The notes beneath the pieces were generated by a model that was not told the origin of the DNA, ran no database searches, and saw nothing but the letters and a program-made list of their open reading frames with translations. 64,000 bases of DNA from Streptomyces sp. Ru71 (GTDB lineage: Bacteria; Actinomycetota; Actinomycetes; Streptomycetales; Streptomycetaceae), in contig NZ_PQSS01000006.1 in NCBI RefSeq assembly GCF_002920535.1, forward strand, positions 124,001 through 188,000, in the 5' to 3' direction. A program made the translations under genes and the position numbers. Positions 9,201 to 16,940 of the stretch are shown one piece after another (positions within the stretch are counted from its first letter, which is position 1; each line of letters starts with the position of its first letter).

Positions 9201-10514
9201 GACGTTGTCCGAGGAGGCGGTCCAGGTCAGCTTGATCCTGCCGTCGCCGGGCTCGGTGAAGGCCAGGTTCCCGGGCGCCGTGGGGGCCTGGGTGTCGCCG
9301 GTGTCGCCCTTGCGGGTGACGGTGTTGCTGTTGGCGGACTGGTTGCCGGCAGCGTCCCTGGCCCGGACGTAGTAGGACACGGTCTCGCTGGTCGGCCGGG
9401 TGTCGGTGAAGGTGGTGACGTCACCGCCGACGCTGCTCAGCAGCGTTCCGTTGGCGTAGATGTCGTACCCAATCACGCCGGTGTCGTCGGTGGCGGCGTT
9501 CCAGGTCAGCCGGATCTGGCCGGTGGCCGGCTCGGTGAGCGCGAGGTTGGCCGGGGCGCTGGGCGCCTGGGTGTCGCCGGTGCCGGGGCCGTAGATCTCC
9601 AGCTCGGAGACCTGGGCGGCGGGCTGGACGGTGTTGGCGGTGACCAGCACGCGTACGTACCGGGTGGTGGTGGCGTCGAAGGAGATGCTGGCCGCGTTGC
9701 CGCTCGCGGGGTCGAAGCCGTAGGCGCGGGAGGCCGTGAGGTCGGTGAAGTCGCTGCCGTTGGTGCTGCCCTGGATCTTCAGTGTCTGGCTGCGGGTTTC
9801 CCAGCCGGCGGGCAGGCGCAGGACGACGCGGTCGACCCGCACGGAGGAGCCGAGGTCGGCCTGGAGCCACTGCGGGAAGGCGTTGTTGGCGCTCTCCCAG
9901 TACGTGGCCCGGTTGCCGTCGTTGGCGTTGCCGGCGGCGTAGACCTGTGTGGTGCTGCTCGCGGTCAGGGTGCGGCCTGCGGCGAGGTTGGCCGACGACC
10001 CGGTGGCGGCGTGCACCTCCAGCTCCGACAGCTGCGCCGCCTGCCAGCCGGTGTTGGCGGTGACGGCGATCCGCACGAACCGGGTCTGGGTCGCCGGGAA
10101 GGCGATCGTCACCGTGTTCGCGGAGGCCGGGCTGAAGGTGTAGGTGGCGCTGGTCTTCAGGGTGCTGAAGCTGGTGCCGTCGGCGCTGCCCTCGACGGAG
10201 AGGGTCTGGTTGCGGCTCTCCCAGCCGGCGGGCAGCTTCAGGACGACCTCGTCGACGCGCTCGGTGGTGCCGAGGTCGGTCTGCACCCACTGGGGGAAGT
10301 CGGATCCCGCGCTCTCCCAGTACGTGCCCTGGTCGCCGTCGGTGATGTTCGGCGCCGCGTACCCGCTGTGGGCGCTGCTCGCCGACGCGGTGTCGCCCAG
10401 CGCGATGTTCGGTCCCCCGGCGGCCCGGGCGGCCAGCACCGGGCCGCCCAGTGCCAGAAGGCTGGTCACGATCACGGTGCTCAGGCTCCGTGATCTCCAT
10501 CTGCGGATTGTCAT
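6228..10514 (-). CDS. Secreted multimodular GH87-like alpha-1,3-glucanase (3 F5/8C, 2 FN3, 2 CARDB)
   Basis: 1428 residues with a signal peptide (about 1-32). Domains in order: two F5/8-type-C discoidin modules (about 35-168 and 175-308), two fibronectin III modules (about 313-400 and 404-495), a third F5/8C-like module (about 500-635), two CARDB modules (about 640-865), a CBM6/35-like module beginning YEAEDG (about 870-1035), and a C-terminal right-handed beta-helix (about 1040-1428). The helix carries FADGVNMTNG and ATGDDSFALFS. Asp1190, Asp1213 and Asp1214 have the one-then-two spacing I associate with the catalytic aspartates of GH87 (mycodextranase/alpha-1,3-glucanase). The enzyme should be extracellular and bind insoluble glucan. 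AGAGG precedes the ATG. A different beta-helix family such as GH28-related or GH55 is the main alternative. Confidence 0.78.
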   Translation of the reverse strand: MTIRRWRSRSLSTVIVTSLLALGGPVLAARAAGGPNIALGDTASASSAHSGYAAPNITDGDQGTYWESAGSDFPQWVQTDLGTTERVDEVVLKLPAGWESRNQTLSVEGSADGTSFSTLKTSATYTFSPASANTVTIAFPATQTRFVRIAVTANTGWQAAQLSELEVHAATGSSANLAAGRTLTASSTTQVYAAGNANDGNRATYWESANNAFPQWLQADLGSSVRVDRVVLRLPAGWETRSQTLKIQGSTNGSDFTDLTASRAYGFDPASGNAASISFDATTTRYVRVLVTANTVQPAAQVSELEIYGPGTGDTQAPSAPANLALTEPATGQIRLTWNAATDDTGVIGYDIYANGTLLSSVGGDVTTFTDTRPTSETVSYYVRARDAAGNQSANSNTVTRKGDTGDTQAPTAPGNLAFTEPGDGRIKLTWTASSDNVGVAKYEIYANNILRATVAGDVTTYTDTQPATSTVAYTVRARDAAGNQSAPSNSVTRNGSGGGGSDLAVGKPISASSVVYTYVAENANDNNVATYWEGAGGSYPNTLTVKLGANADVDHLVLKLNPDSAWSKRTQTIEVLGREQSAGGFTSLVAAKSYTFDPADGNTVTVPVSARVADVQLKFTANSGSAAGQLAEFQVIGVPAPNPDLEVTGLTVSPAAPVESDPITVSATVRNSGPADAPASSVAVRLGGTKVATAQVGPLAAGAQTTVTASLGQREAGTYQLSAVADESGAVIEQNESNNTYTSPTSLVVKPVESSDLVAASVSTSPSSPAAGDTVTFKVSLKNQGNKASAAGSHAVTLTLTDSQGATVKTLSGAYSGTLAAGASVDVELGPWTAANGSYTVKTVIADDANELPVKRPNNTSSQPLFVGRGAHMPYDMYEAEDGTVGGGATVVGPNRTIGDIAGEASGRKAVSLDATGEYVEFTTRAATNTLVTRFSIPDAPGGGGIDSTIDVYVDGVFKKALPLTSKYAWLYGAEASPGNSPSAGAPRHIYDEAHLLLGETVPKGSRIRLQKDAANTSTYAIDFVNLEQATPVANPDPAMYVVPTGFTHQAVQDALDKVRMDTTGKLVGVYLPPGDYETSSKFQVYGKAVQVVGAGPWFTTFHAPASQENTDIGFRAEASAKGSVFKGFAYFGNYTSRIDGPGKVFDFSNVSDIVIDDIWNEHMVCLYWGANTDRMTIRNSRIRDLFADGVNMTNGSTDNLVTNNDARATGDDSFALFSAIDAGGADEKNNVYENLTTTLTWRAAGVAVYGGYNNTFRNIHIADTLTYSGITISSLDFGYPMNGFGTDPTTFENISVVRAGGHFWGRQTFPGIWLFSASKVFQGIRVNHVDIVDPTYSGIMFQTQYLNGQPVNPIKDTVFTDISITGARKSGDAFDAKSGFGLWANEMPEPNQGPAVGEVTFNGLEMSNNAVDIRNTTSTFKININP

Positions 10515-10548
10515 CGGTCCTCTGTCTCTCCCCGTTGCCGTTGTTCAC

Positions 10549-10580
10549 TTCTTCGTTCTGTTTATTTTTTGCGCTTGCGG
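10549..10580 (-). promoter_or_regulatory. A/T-rich promoter/operator before the first GH87-like gene
   Basis: A rare A/T-rich island about 40-60 bases upstream of the start at 10514. On the minus strand it contains AGCGCAAAAA (10575 to 10566). The same 10-mer occurs at 15400-15409, just upstream of the lacI gene. The sharing suggests one regulator controls both, most simply the LacI protein itself. Confidence 0.4.
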
Positions 10581-10675
10581 CACAGAGAGTTGCAGAGGAT
10601 CGTCCGAACGTCTACGGCTCGGGGCCACGTCTTGTTCGGCGCTCGCCCCTTTCGCGAGGGCGCGGAAGGGCATGC

Positions 10676-10712
10676 CGGTACGGCGACCCGCCGCGGGCGG
10701 ACCGCCGTACCG
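10676..10712 (-). terminator. Hairpin terminator after the second GH87-like gene
   Basis: Perfect 10-bp arms at 10676-10685 and 10703-10712, with further GC pairing inside, begin 13 bases past the stop at 10725. This separates the two large glucanase genes into independent transcription units. Confidence 0.6.
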
Positions 10713-10724
10713 TTGTCGCGGACC

Positions 10725-13700
10725 TCAGCCGCTGCGGTTGATGACGAACTGCGATCCGGGCTCGACCACCACGTCTCCCTGGGCGGAGCCGGTGATGGTC
10801 ACGTCGGTCAGGGTCGCGCTGCCGCGTGCCCCGCCCATGGCGAGGATGCCGGAGCCGTTGTTCGACTTGTCGATGGTGACGTTCTGGATCCGCACGCCGG
10901 GTGTGGCGCCGCCTCCCGTCTTGAACTGGATGCCGTCGTAGGTGGAGTCGTGGATGTCGATGTCGCGGATCGTGACACCCGGGATGTCCTGCCCCTGGGC
11001 GAAGAGGGTGATGGCGCCGAACTCCTGCGCCTCGCCCCAGAAGGCGCCGCCGGTGCGGTACAGGCCGTTGTTCGCGATCAGGGTCTGCCCCGAGAAGGGC
11101 AGCGGGTCGTGGTCGGTGGCCAGCATGATCCCCGGGTAGTTCATGGTGTCGGAGACCAGGTTGTTCTCGATGCTGTTGCCGTAGCCGCCGTAGACCGCGA
11201 TGCCGTTGGCCCGCCACGGCAGCTGGACCGTGTTGTTGCGGAAGTGGTTGTCGTGGCCGATGTCGACGGCGGGGTCCTTCACGTACTTGTTGGCCCATAC
11301 GGCGAGCGCGTCGTCGCCGGTGTTGCGGAACGAGCAGTTGTACACGGTCGAGTTGCGGGTGCCGTTGGTGAAGTTGACGCCGTCGGCGTAGGTGTCGCGG
11401 ATGCGGACGCCGCTGAACTCCAGGCCGTCGCCGGGCCCCCACAGTTCGGGGATGTTGGAGTAGTCGCGGCCGACCCAGGCGCCGACGTTGGCGTGCTCGA
11501 TCCACACATTGGTGATCCTGGTGTTCTTGCCGAACCGGCCGTTGAGCGCGACCCCGCCCTCGGCCCCGCCGTCGCCGCCGCGGATGGTGCCGGAGCCGAA
11601 GATGGCGATGTCGGCGATCTTGGTGTTGTCGTCGATGTCGAAGCCGAAGTTGCCCTCGTGCGGGTGGTTGATGCCGCCCGCGTCCTGCGGCGGGATGAGC
11701 GAGTAGAGCTGCGAGTGCCACATGCCGGCGCCGCGCACGGTGACGTCCCGGATGCCGACCTGGTTGTACTGGCCCCGGTTCAGCGGGTCGTCGGTGAGGA
11801 TCTTCTTCTCCTGGCGCCACTGGCCCGCGGGGATCCACACGCAGGGGATCTGCCCGTTCTGGTCGGCGGTGACGGCACGCTGGATGGCGTCCGCGTCGTC
11901 GATGCCGTCGTTGGGCACCGCCCCGTAGTCGGTGATGGAGACGCACTCGGCGGGCTTGGCGGCCGGTGGCGCCACCTGTTCCAGGTCGATCAGGTCGACG
12001 ATGTAGAAGGCGGCGGTGTCGTCCGTGTCCCGCTGGAGCCGGAACCTGGTGCCGGCCGGATAGGTCTCGGTGAGCAGGGCGTGGGACTCGTCGAAGAGCC
12101 GCCGGGCGTCGCCCCCGGGCCGGTTGGTCAGTCCCTCCGGGTCGTCGGTGGTGCCGTAGAGCCAGCTGTGCTTGGAGGACAGGGTGAGCTTGCGGACGAA
12201 CGTGCCGTTCGCGTAGAGGCTGATGGTCGCCTCCTGTCCCCCGCCGCCCGGCGCGTCCGGGATCGAGTTGCGGACGACGACGGAGTTCGACGGCGTGGTG
12301 GAGGTGAACTCCACGTACTGGCCTGTCGAGTTGAGCCGTACCGATCTGCGGCCGGAGGACTCGGTGGCGAAGTTGGTGTGCCCGAAGGTGCGCTTGGCGT
12401 CGGTGGTCAGCAGAGTGCCGTCGTAGCGGCCGTCCTCCGCCTCGTACTCCACGAAGGGCACGGCGGCGCCGCGTCCGACGACGAGGGAGCGGGCGTAGGT
12501 GTTGTTGTCCTCGTTGGTCTCCTTGACCACGTCGGTGGCGTCTGCCGTGGCGGCGAGCGTCGCCCCGCCGTCGGTGGCGGTCCAGGTGCCGGGGACGGCG
12601 ACCGTGAGGGACTCCCCCGCCGCGACGGCGCCGGTCGTGGCGTCGAGGGTGGTACCGGCGACGGTCAGGCGGGTGACGGTGCCCGCGGGTGCGGTGGTGG
12701 TGCCGCGGTTGTGCACGGTGACGGCGAAGGAGACCTTGGCGCCGGCCGCCGGGCTGCTGGGGTTGGTGGCGATGCCCGTGACGGTCAGGTCCGGGCCGGG
12801 GCTCTGGGCGACGACCAGTTTCGTGGCCGCGGTCCGGCTGTTGTTGGAGTCGTCCTCCTCGGTGACGGTACCGGTCGGGTCGACCACCCCGGAGACCGTG
12901 TACGAGCCCATCGGGCGCTTGCCCACGGTCACCGGAACAGTCGCCGAGGCGCCGGCCGCGAGGGGCCCCACGGCGGCGGAACCGGCGACCGTGCCTTCGA
13001 GGCTGACGGTCACGGTGGTGGCGGGCGCGGGCGCGGTGCCGGCGTTGCGCACGGTGGCGTTCACCGTCACCGGGTCCGCCTCGGTGGGTGCGGCCGGGTT
13101 CCAGGTCAGGTCGGTGACCGTGAGGTCCGGGTTGGGCGCCGCCGTACCGACGACCTGGAACTCGGCGACCTGTCCGCCGGGGGCGCCGGAGTTGGAGAAG
13201 AAGGTCAGCCGGACGTCGGCGTAGCGGCCGGTGACGGGGATGGTCACGGTGTTCTGTCCGGCGGACGGGCTGAAGGCGTAGTCGGCGCGCGCCTTGAGCT
13301 GGACGAAGTCGGTCGCCGACTGCTCACGCCCGAGCACCTGGAGGGACTGCGTGCGCGGCCCCCACACCGGGTCCGGGTTGAGCTTGACCACGACCGCCTG
13401 CAGGTCGGCGTTGGCGCCGAGCTTCACGGTCAGGCCGGCCGGGAAGCCGGACGACTCCCAGTAGGTGCCGGTGTTGTCGTCGTTGGCGTTGGCCGCGACG
13501 TAGTTCTGGGTGGTCGAGGTGGCCTCGATGGGCTTGTTGCGCGCGAGGTTCGAGCCCTGGGCCGGCGGCGGGTCGGTCGGGTCCTGTCCCTGGCCGTAGA
13601 CCTCCAGCTCGGACAACTGGGCGGCGTTCCATCCGGTGTTGGCGCTCACCTGGACGCGGACGTACCGGGTGGTGGCGGCGCCGGTGTCGATGCTCACCGT

Positions 13701-14126
13701 GTTGGCCTGCGCCGGGGTGAAGACCCGGGCGGCGGAGCCGGCGAGCGTGGTGAAGGCGCTGCCGTCGGCGCTGCCCAGGACGGCCAGGGTCTGCGTGCGC
13801 GCCTCCCAGGTGGTGGGCAGCTTCAGCACCACCCGGTCGACGCGGACGCCGGCGCCCAGGTCGACCTGCACCCATCCGGGGAAGGATCCGGCGGGGCCTT
13901 CCCAGTACGACTGCTGACCGCTGTCGGTGACATTGCCGGCCGGGTAGCCGTCGTGGGCGCCGCTCGCGCTCGCCGGCTTGCCCAGAGCCAGGTTCACCTC
14001 GGCTGCGGCCGCCCCCGCGCCGGCGGACGCGGCGTAGGCGCCGACGGGCAGCAGCCCGAGGGCGAGCAGTGCTGCTGTCAGGGCGCCGACGGTGAGCCGC
14101 CGGCGCGCGTGTCTCCCTCTCATCAT
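10725..14126 (-). CDS. Secreted multimodular GH87-like alpha-1,3-glucanase (2 F5/8C, 2 CARDB)
   Basis: 1133 residues with a signal peptide (RRRLTVGALTAALLALGLL, then AYA/ASA cleavage candidates). Order: F5/8C discoidin (about 45-178), F5/8C-like (about 192-327), two CARDB modules (about 330-440 and 443-560), a CBM6/35-like module starting YEAEDG (about 565-720), and a catalytic beta-helix (about 725-1133) opening SITDYGAVPNDGIDDADAI. The helix has YADGVNFTNG with Asp915 and NTGDDALAVW with Asp938-Asp939, the same spacing as in the neighbouring paralogue. It lacks the fibronectin modules and one discoidin module of that paralogue. Role inferred: extracellular cleavage of alpha-1,3-glucan, perhaps with a different endo/exo mode. 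GGAG lies 5 bases before the ATG pair at 14126/14123. Confidence 0.78.
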   Translation of the reverse strand: MMRGRHARRRLTVGALTAALLALGLLPVGAYAASAGAGAAAAEVNLALGKPASASGAHDGYPAGNVTDSGQQSYWEGPAGSFPGWVQVDLGAGVRVDRVVLKLPTTWEARTQTLAVLGSADGSAFTTLAGSAARVFTPAQANTVSIDTGAATTRYVRVQVSANTGWNAAQLSELEVYGQGQDPTDPPPAQGSNLARNKPIEATSTTQNYVAANANDDNTGTYWESSGFPAGLTVKLGANADLQAVVVKLNPDPVWGPRTQSLQVLGREQSATDFVQLKARADYAFSPSAGQNTVTIPVTGRYADVRLTFFSNSGAPGGQVAEFQVVGTAAPNPDLTVTDLTWNPAAPTEADPVTVNATVRNAGTAPAPATTVTVSLEGTVAGSAAVGPLAAGASATVPVTVGKRPMGSYTVSGVVDPTGTVTEEDDSNNSRTAATKLVVAQSPGPDLTVTGIATNPSSPAAGAKVSFAVTVHNRGTTTAPAGTVTRLTVAGTTLDATTGAVAAGESLTVAVPGTWTATDGGATLAATADATDVVKETNEDNNTYARSLVVGRGAAVPFVEYEAEDGRYDGTLLTTDAKRTFGHTNFATESSGRRSVRLNSTGQYVEFTSTTPSNSVVVRNSIPDAPGGGGQEATISLYANGTFVRKLTLSSKHSWLYGTTDDPEGLTNRPGGDARRLFDESHALLTETYPAGTRFRLQRDTDDTAAFYIVDLIDLEQVAPPAAKPAECVSITDYGAVPNDGIDDADAIQRAVTADQNGQIPCVWIPAGQWRQEKKILTDDPLNRGQYNQVGIRDVTVRGAGMWHSQLYSLIPPQDAGGINHPHEGNFGFDIDDNTKIADIAIFGSGTIRGGDGGAEGGVALNGRFGKNTRITNVWIEHANVGAWVGRDYSNIPELWGPGDGLEFSGVRIRDTYADGVNFTNGTRNSTVYNCSFRNTGDDALAVWANKYVKDPAVDIGHDNHFRNNTVQLPWRANGIAVYGGYGNSIENNLVSDTMNYPGIMLATDHDPLPFSGQTLIANNGLYRTGGAFWGEAQEFGAITLFAQGQDIPGVTIRDIDIHDSTYDGIQFKTGGGATPGVRIQNVTIDKSNNGSGILAMGGARGSATLTDVTITGSAQGDVVVEPGSQFVINRSG

Positions 14127-14193
14127 GGCCTCTCCGTGATCCGGCCGCGGTGCATGACCAGTGGTGTACTGCGACGTATGGCTGCAGTTTTGA

Positions 14194-14214
14194 GCGAATT
14201 CGTCGAATATTTGC
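14194..14214 (-). promoter_or_regulatory. Palindromic operator candidate before the second GH87-like gene
   Basis: An interrupted palindrome with outer arms GCGAAT/ATTTGC and a perfect 11-base core ATTCGTCGAAT (14198-14208), in an A/T-rich stretch 68-88 bases upstream of the gene start. The size and symmetry fit a LacI-family operator. The assignment to the adjacent regulator is inference. Confidence 0.4.
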
Positions 14215-14315
14215 GTCGTTGACGAGACAGGTTTCTATCAGATGAAGACTTTGTCAACGGCCGTCACAGTGCGGGGAGTCCGGGGCCAGGGCAGCGCACG
14301 GCTGCGGAAACGACG

Positions 14316-14356
14316 CGGCGCCGGCACCCGGGGAGGTTCCCCGGATGCCGGCGCCG
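14316..14356 (-). terminator. Strong terminator after lacI-type gene
   Basis: 19-base arms (14316-14334 and 14338-14356) pair with a single mismatch around a 3-base loop, starting 21 bases after the regulator's stop at 14377. One of the strongest hairpins in the window. Confidence 0.7.
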
Positions 14357-14376
14357 GCGGGTGAAGTGGCGGAGGG

Positions 14377-15387
14377 TCAGCTCGCAGGGGCCTGCGCGGT
14401 CGAGCCGCGGACCACCAGTTCGGGCTCGAACAGCAGCTCACCGGGGTGGGCCTGGGTGCCCTGGATCTGGGCGCACAGCAGCTCCACCACGGCCCGCCCC
14501 ATCGCCTCGATGGGCTGGCGGACGGTCGACAGGGGCGGCTCGGTGCAGCTCATGAACGCGGAGTCGTCGAAACCGACGACCGAGACGTCCCCCGGCACGG
14601 ACAGCCCCCGGCGGCGCACCGCTCTGATGGCCCCGAGGGCCAGGGGGTCGCTCGCGCACACAATGCCGGTGACGCCCCGCTCCAGCAGTCGCGCGGCAGC
14701 CGCCTGACCGCCCTCCAGCGAGAAGATCGACCGCACCACGAACTCGTCCGGCAGCGCGGACCCGGCCGCCTGCGCCATGGCCCGCGCGGCCTGGAGCTTG
14801 CGGCCCGACGGGACGTGGTCACCGGGGCCGAGGACCAGGCCGATCCGCTCGTGCCCCAGCGAAGCCAGATGGCGCCAGGCCTGCTCCACGGCGACGGCGT
14901 CGTCGCACGAGACGCAGGGGAAGTCCAGCCCCTCGATGGAGGCGTTGATCAGGACCACCGGGATGTTGCGCTCGGCCAGCTGCCGGTAGTGCTCGTGCGG
15001 CGCGTCGGCCTGCGCGAACAGTCCGCCGGCGAACACCACACCGGAGACCTGCTGCTGCAGCAGGAGTTCGACGTAGTCGGCCTCGGAGACGCCGCCCTGC
15101 GTCTGCGTGCACAGCACCGGCGTCAGCCCCTGCTGAGCCAGGGCGCCCCCGATCACCTCCGCGAACGCCGGGAAGATGGGGTTCTGCAGCTCCGGCAGCA
15201 CCAGGCCGACCAGTCGGGCACGCTCGCCGCGCAGCTGCGTCGGCCGCTCGTAGCCCAGGACGTCCAGCGCCGTCAGCACGGCCTGCCGTGTCGCCTCGGA
15301 GACACCGGGCTTGCCGTTGAGGACACGGCTCACCGTGGCCTCGCTGACCCCCACCTTCTTAGCCACCTGAGCAAGTCGTCGCGTCAT
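14377..15387 (-). CDS. LacI family transcriptional regulator
   Basis: 336 residues, standard LacI length. The N-terminal helix-turn-helix reads LAQVAKKVGVSEATVSRVLNG (about residues 5-25) with the hinge helix following at ALDVLGYERP. A periplasmic-binding-protein-like effector domain fills the rest, with typical ends such as VSVVGFDDSAF and LSTVRQP. It probably represses the two glucanase genes and the importer operon in the absence of an imported inducer sugar. It is monocistronic, with its own terminator, and CGCAA repeats immediately upstream suggest autoregulation. It stands at the head of the locus, as LacI regulators of Streptomyces sugar loci usually do. Confidence 0.95.
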   Translation of the reverse strand: MTRRLAQVAKKVGVSEATVSRVLNGKPGVSEATRQAVLTALDVLGYERPTQLRGERARLVGLVLPELQNPIFPAFAEVIGGALAQQGLTPVLCTQTQGGVSEADYVELLLQQQVSGVVFAGGLFAQADAPHEHYRQLAERNIPVVLINASIEGLDFPCVSCDDAVAVEQAWRHLASLGHERIGLVLGPGDHVPSGRKLQAARAMAQAAGSALPDEFVVRSIFSLEGGQAAAARLLERGVTGIVCASDPLALGAIRAVRRRGLSVPGDVSVVGFDDSAFMSCTEPPLSTVRQPIEAMGRAVVELLCAQIQGTQAHPGELLFEPELVVRGSTAQAPAS

Positions 15388-15390
15388 ACA

Positions 15391-15419
15391 CGCAAGGCTA
15401 GCGCAAAAAGCGCAAACAG
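15391..15419 (-). promoter_or_regulatory. CGCAA-repeat operator candidate before lacI-type gene
   Basis: Three CGCAA elements (15391, 15402 and 15411) lie 4-30 bases upstream of the regulator's start. The stretch AGCGCAAAAA (15400-15409) is repeated upstream of the glucanase gene starting at 10514. It is a plausible autoregulatory operator overlapping the promoter or leader. Confidence 0.4.
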
Positions 15420-15527
15420 ATTACGCGTCTGGCTCGTCCGCCAAGCCAGTCCCACGCAAGCGGGTGCAAGAGGGGAGTCGGCCGTCCAGTCGTCCCGGCA
15501 CGCTCGCCGTCACCGACGTCCCGTCGC

Positions 15528-16778
15528 TCAGAGCCGCAGGATGGTCAAGGCGATGTCGTCCCGGCTGCCGCCGGAGACACCGAGGCGTGCCAGTGCCTTG
15601 TCGGCGAGCCGCTCGGGCCCGAGGCCGCCGCATTCGCCGAGCGCGTCCATCAGGCGGCCCAGGCCGGCGTCGATGTCCTCGCCCCGTCGTTCGATCAGCC
15701 CGTCGGTGTACAGCACGAGGGTGTCGCCGGGTCGGTAGGGCAGGCTGGCCTGGGGGCGGGGGACGTGCTGGGGGCGGGCGCCCAGGGGCGGATCGGTGGC
15801 CTGGTCCAGCAGTTCGCAGCGTCCGTCGGGGTGGAGCAGCACCGGGGGCGGGTGGCCGGCGCTGCTGTAGGTGATCAGGCGGCTGCGGGTGTCGACGAGC
15901 GCCTGGAGGGCGGTGGTGCCCAGGGCCCCCTCGACGGACCGGGAGTACAGGCCGAGGACCTCCAGGGCCTGGGCGGGGCGTTCCAGGGCGCGGATGGCGG
16001 CGGACAGGGCGCTGCGGAGCATGCCCATGACGGCGGCGGCCTCCAGGCCGTGGCCGATGACGTCGCCGACGGCGAGGGCGAGTTGGTCGGGCGGGATGTC
16101 GGCGACGTCGTACCAGTCGCCGCAGACGTTGAGGGAGCCGGTGGCGGGCAGGTAGCGCACCGCGATGTCGCCGTGCTTGGCCAGGTCGGGGACGTGGAGC
16201 ATGGCCTTCTGCAGGGTGAGGGCGACCTCGCGTTCGCGGGTGTGGGCCTGCCGCAGTTCCTCGTTGAGCACTTGCAGCTCGCGCGCCCGTGCGTACAGCT
16301 CGGCTTCCAGGGCCTGGGCCTGCTCCAGGCGCTGGCCCACCCGGATGCCGGTGGGGTGGGTGGCCTGGTGGGCCTTGACGAACGCGGTGACGTCCTCGAC
16401 CCGGTGGATGATGTAGGCCACCTCCCCGTCCGGGCCCAGGACGGGGGTGTTCACCGGTGACCACCAGCGCTCCTCGAAGAGTCCCGGCCGGTTCATGACC
16501 GGGATGTCGTACTTCTGCAGCGCCATGGTGTCCGTCCTGCCGGTGGACAGGACCCGGTGCAGGGATGCGCCCAGGTTGCGGACCCCGTCGGCCTCCGGGT
16601 CGGCGGGGTTGTCCGGGAACGCGCTGAAGATCTGCCGGCCGAGCAGATCCTCCCGGGTGCGTCCGGTGGCGTCCAGATAGGCGCGGTTCACGTCGACGAT
16701 CACCAGGTCCGGGCCCAGTACCAGGTAGGGGCTCGGTGTGGCGGCGAACAGCGCCGCGTGATCGACCAGCGATGCCAT
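15528..16778 (-). CDS. PAS-domain SpoIIE/RsbU-type PP2C serine phosphatase
   Basis: 416 residues from the ATG at 16778, chosen because GGGAG lies 8 bases upstream; an in-frame start at 16802 lacks this. An N-terminal PAS domain (about 10-140, PSPYLVLGPDLVIVDVNRAY, then FLGRQIFSAF-like) is followed by a coiled-coil linker (about 145-195) and a SpoIIE-type PP2C catalytic domain (about 200-415). The metal-binding pattern is intact: GDWYDV, GDVIGHG, YSSAGHPPP and the C-terminal SRDDIALTI. Such proteins dephosphorylate anti-sigma-factor antagonists and feed partner-switching stress signalling. The PAS ligand is unknown. No anti-sigma partner gene is adjacent. Confidence 0.93.
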   Translation of the reverse strand: MASLVDHAALFAATPSPYLVLGPDLVIVDVNRAYLDATGRTREDLLGRQIFSAFPDNPADPEADGVRNLGASLHRVLSTGRTDTMALQKYDIPVMNRPGLFEERWWSPVNTPVLGPDGEVAYIIHRVEDVTAFVKAHQATHPTGIRVGQRLEQAQALEAELYARARELQVLNEELRQAHTREREVALTLQKAMLHVPDLAKHGDIAVRYLPATGSLNVCGDWYDVADIPPDQLALAVGDVIGHGLEAAAVMGMLRSALSAAIRALERPAQALEVLGLYSRSVEGALGTTALQALVDTRSRLITYSSAGHPPPVLLHPDGRCELLDQATDPPLGARPQHVPRPQASLPYRPGDTLVLYTDGLIERRGEDIDAGLGRLMDALGECGGLGPERLADKALARLGVSGGSRDDIALTILRL

Positions 16779-16940
16779 CGGTGGCACTCCCTTCCGCCCC
16801 AACGGCTCATGTTCAACCTACGTGCGAACCTGCGAGTACGCCCGCTCGGAAGGGGTGCTCACCCCGGCTGCGTCAGCGGACGCCCGGCCGGCGCGCGGGG
16901 CATCGGGCGAGCCGGGCGCGGGAGGGGGCGAGCCGACGGC

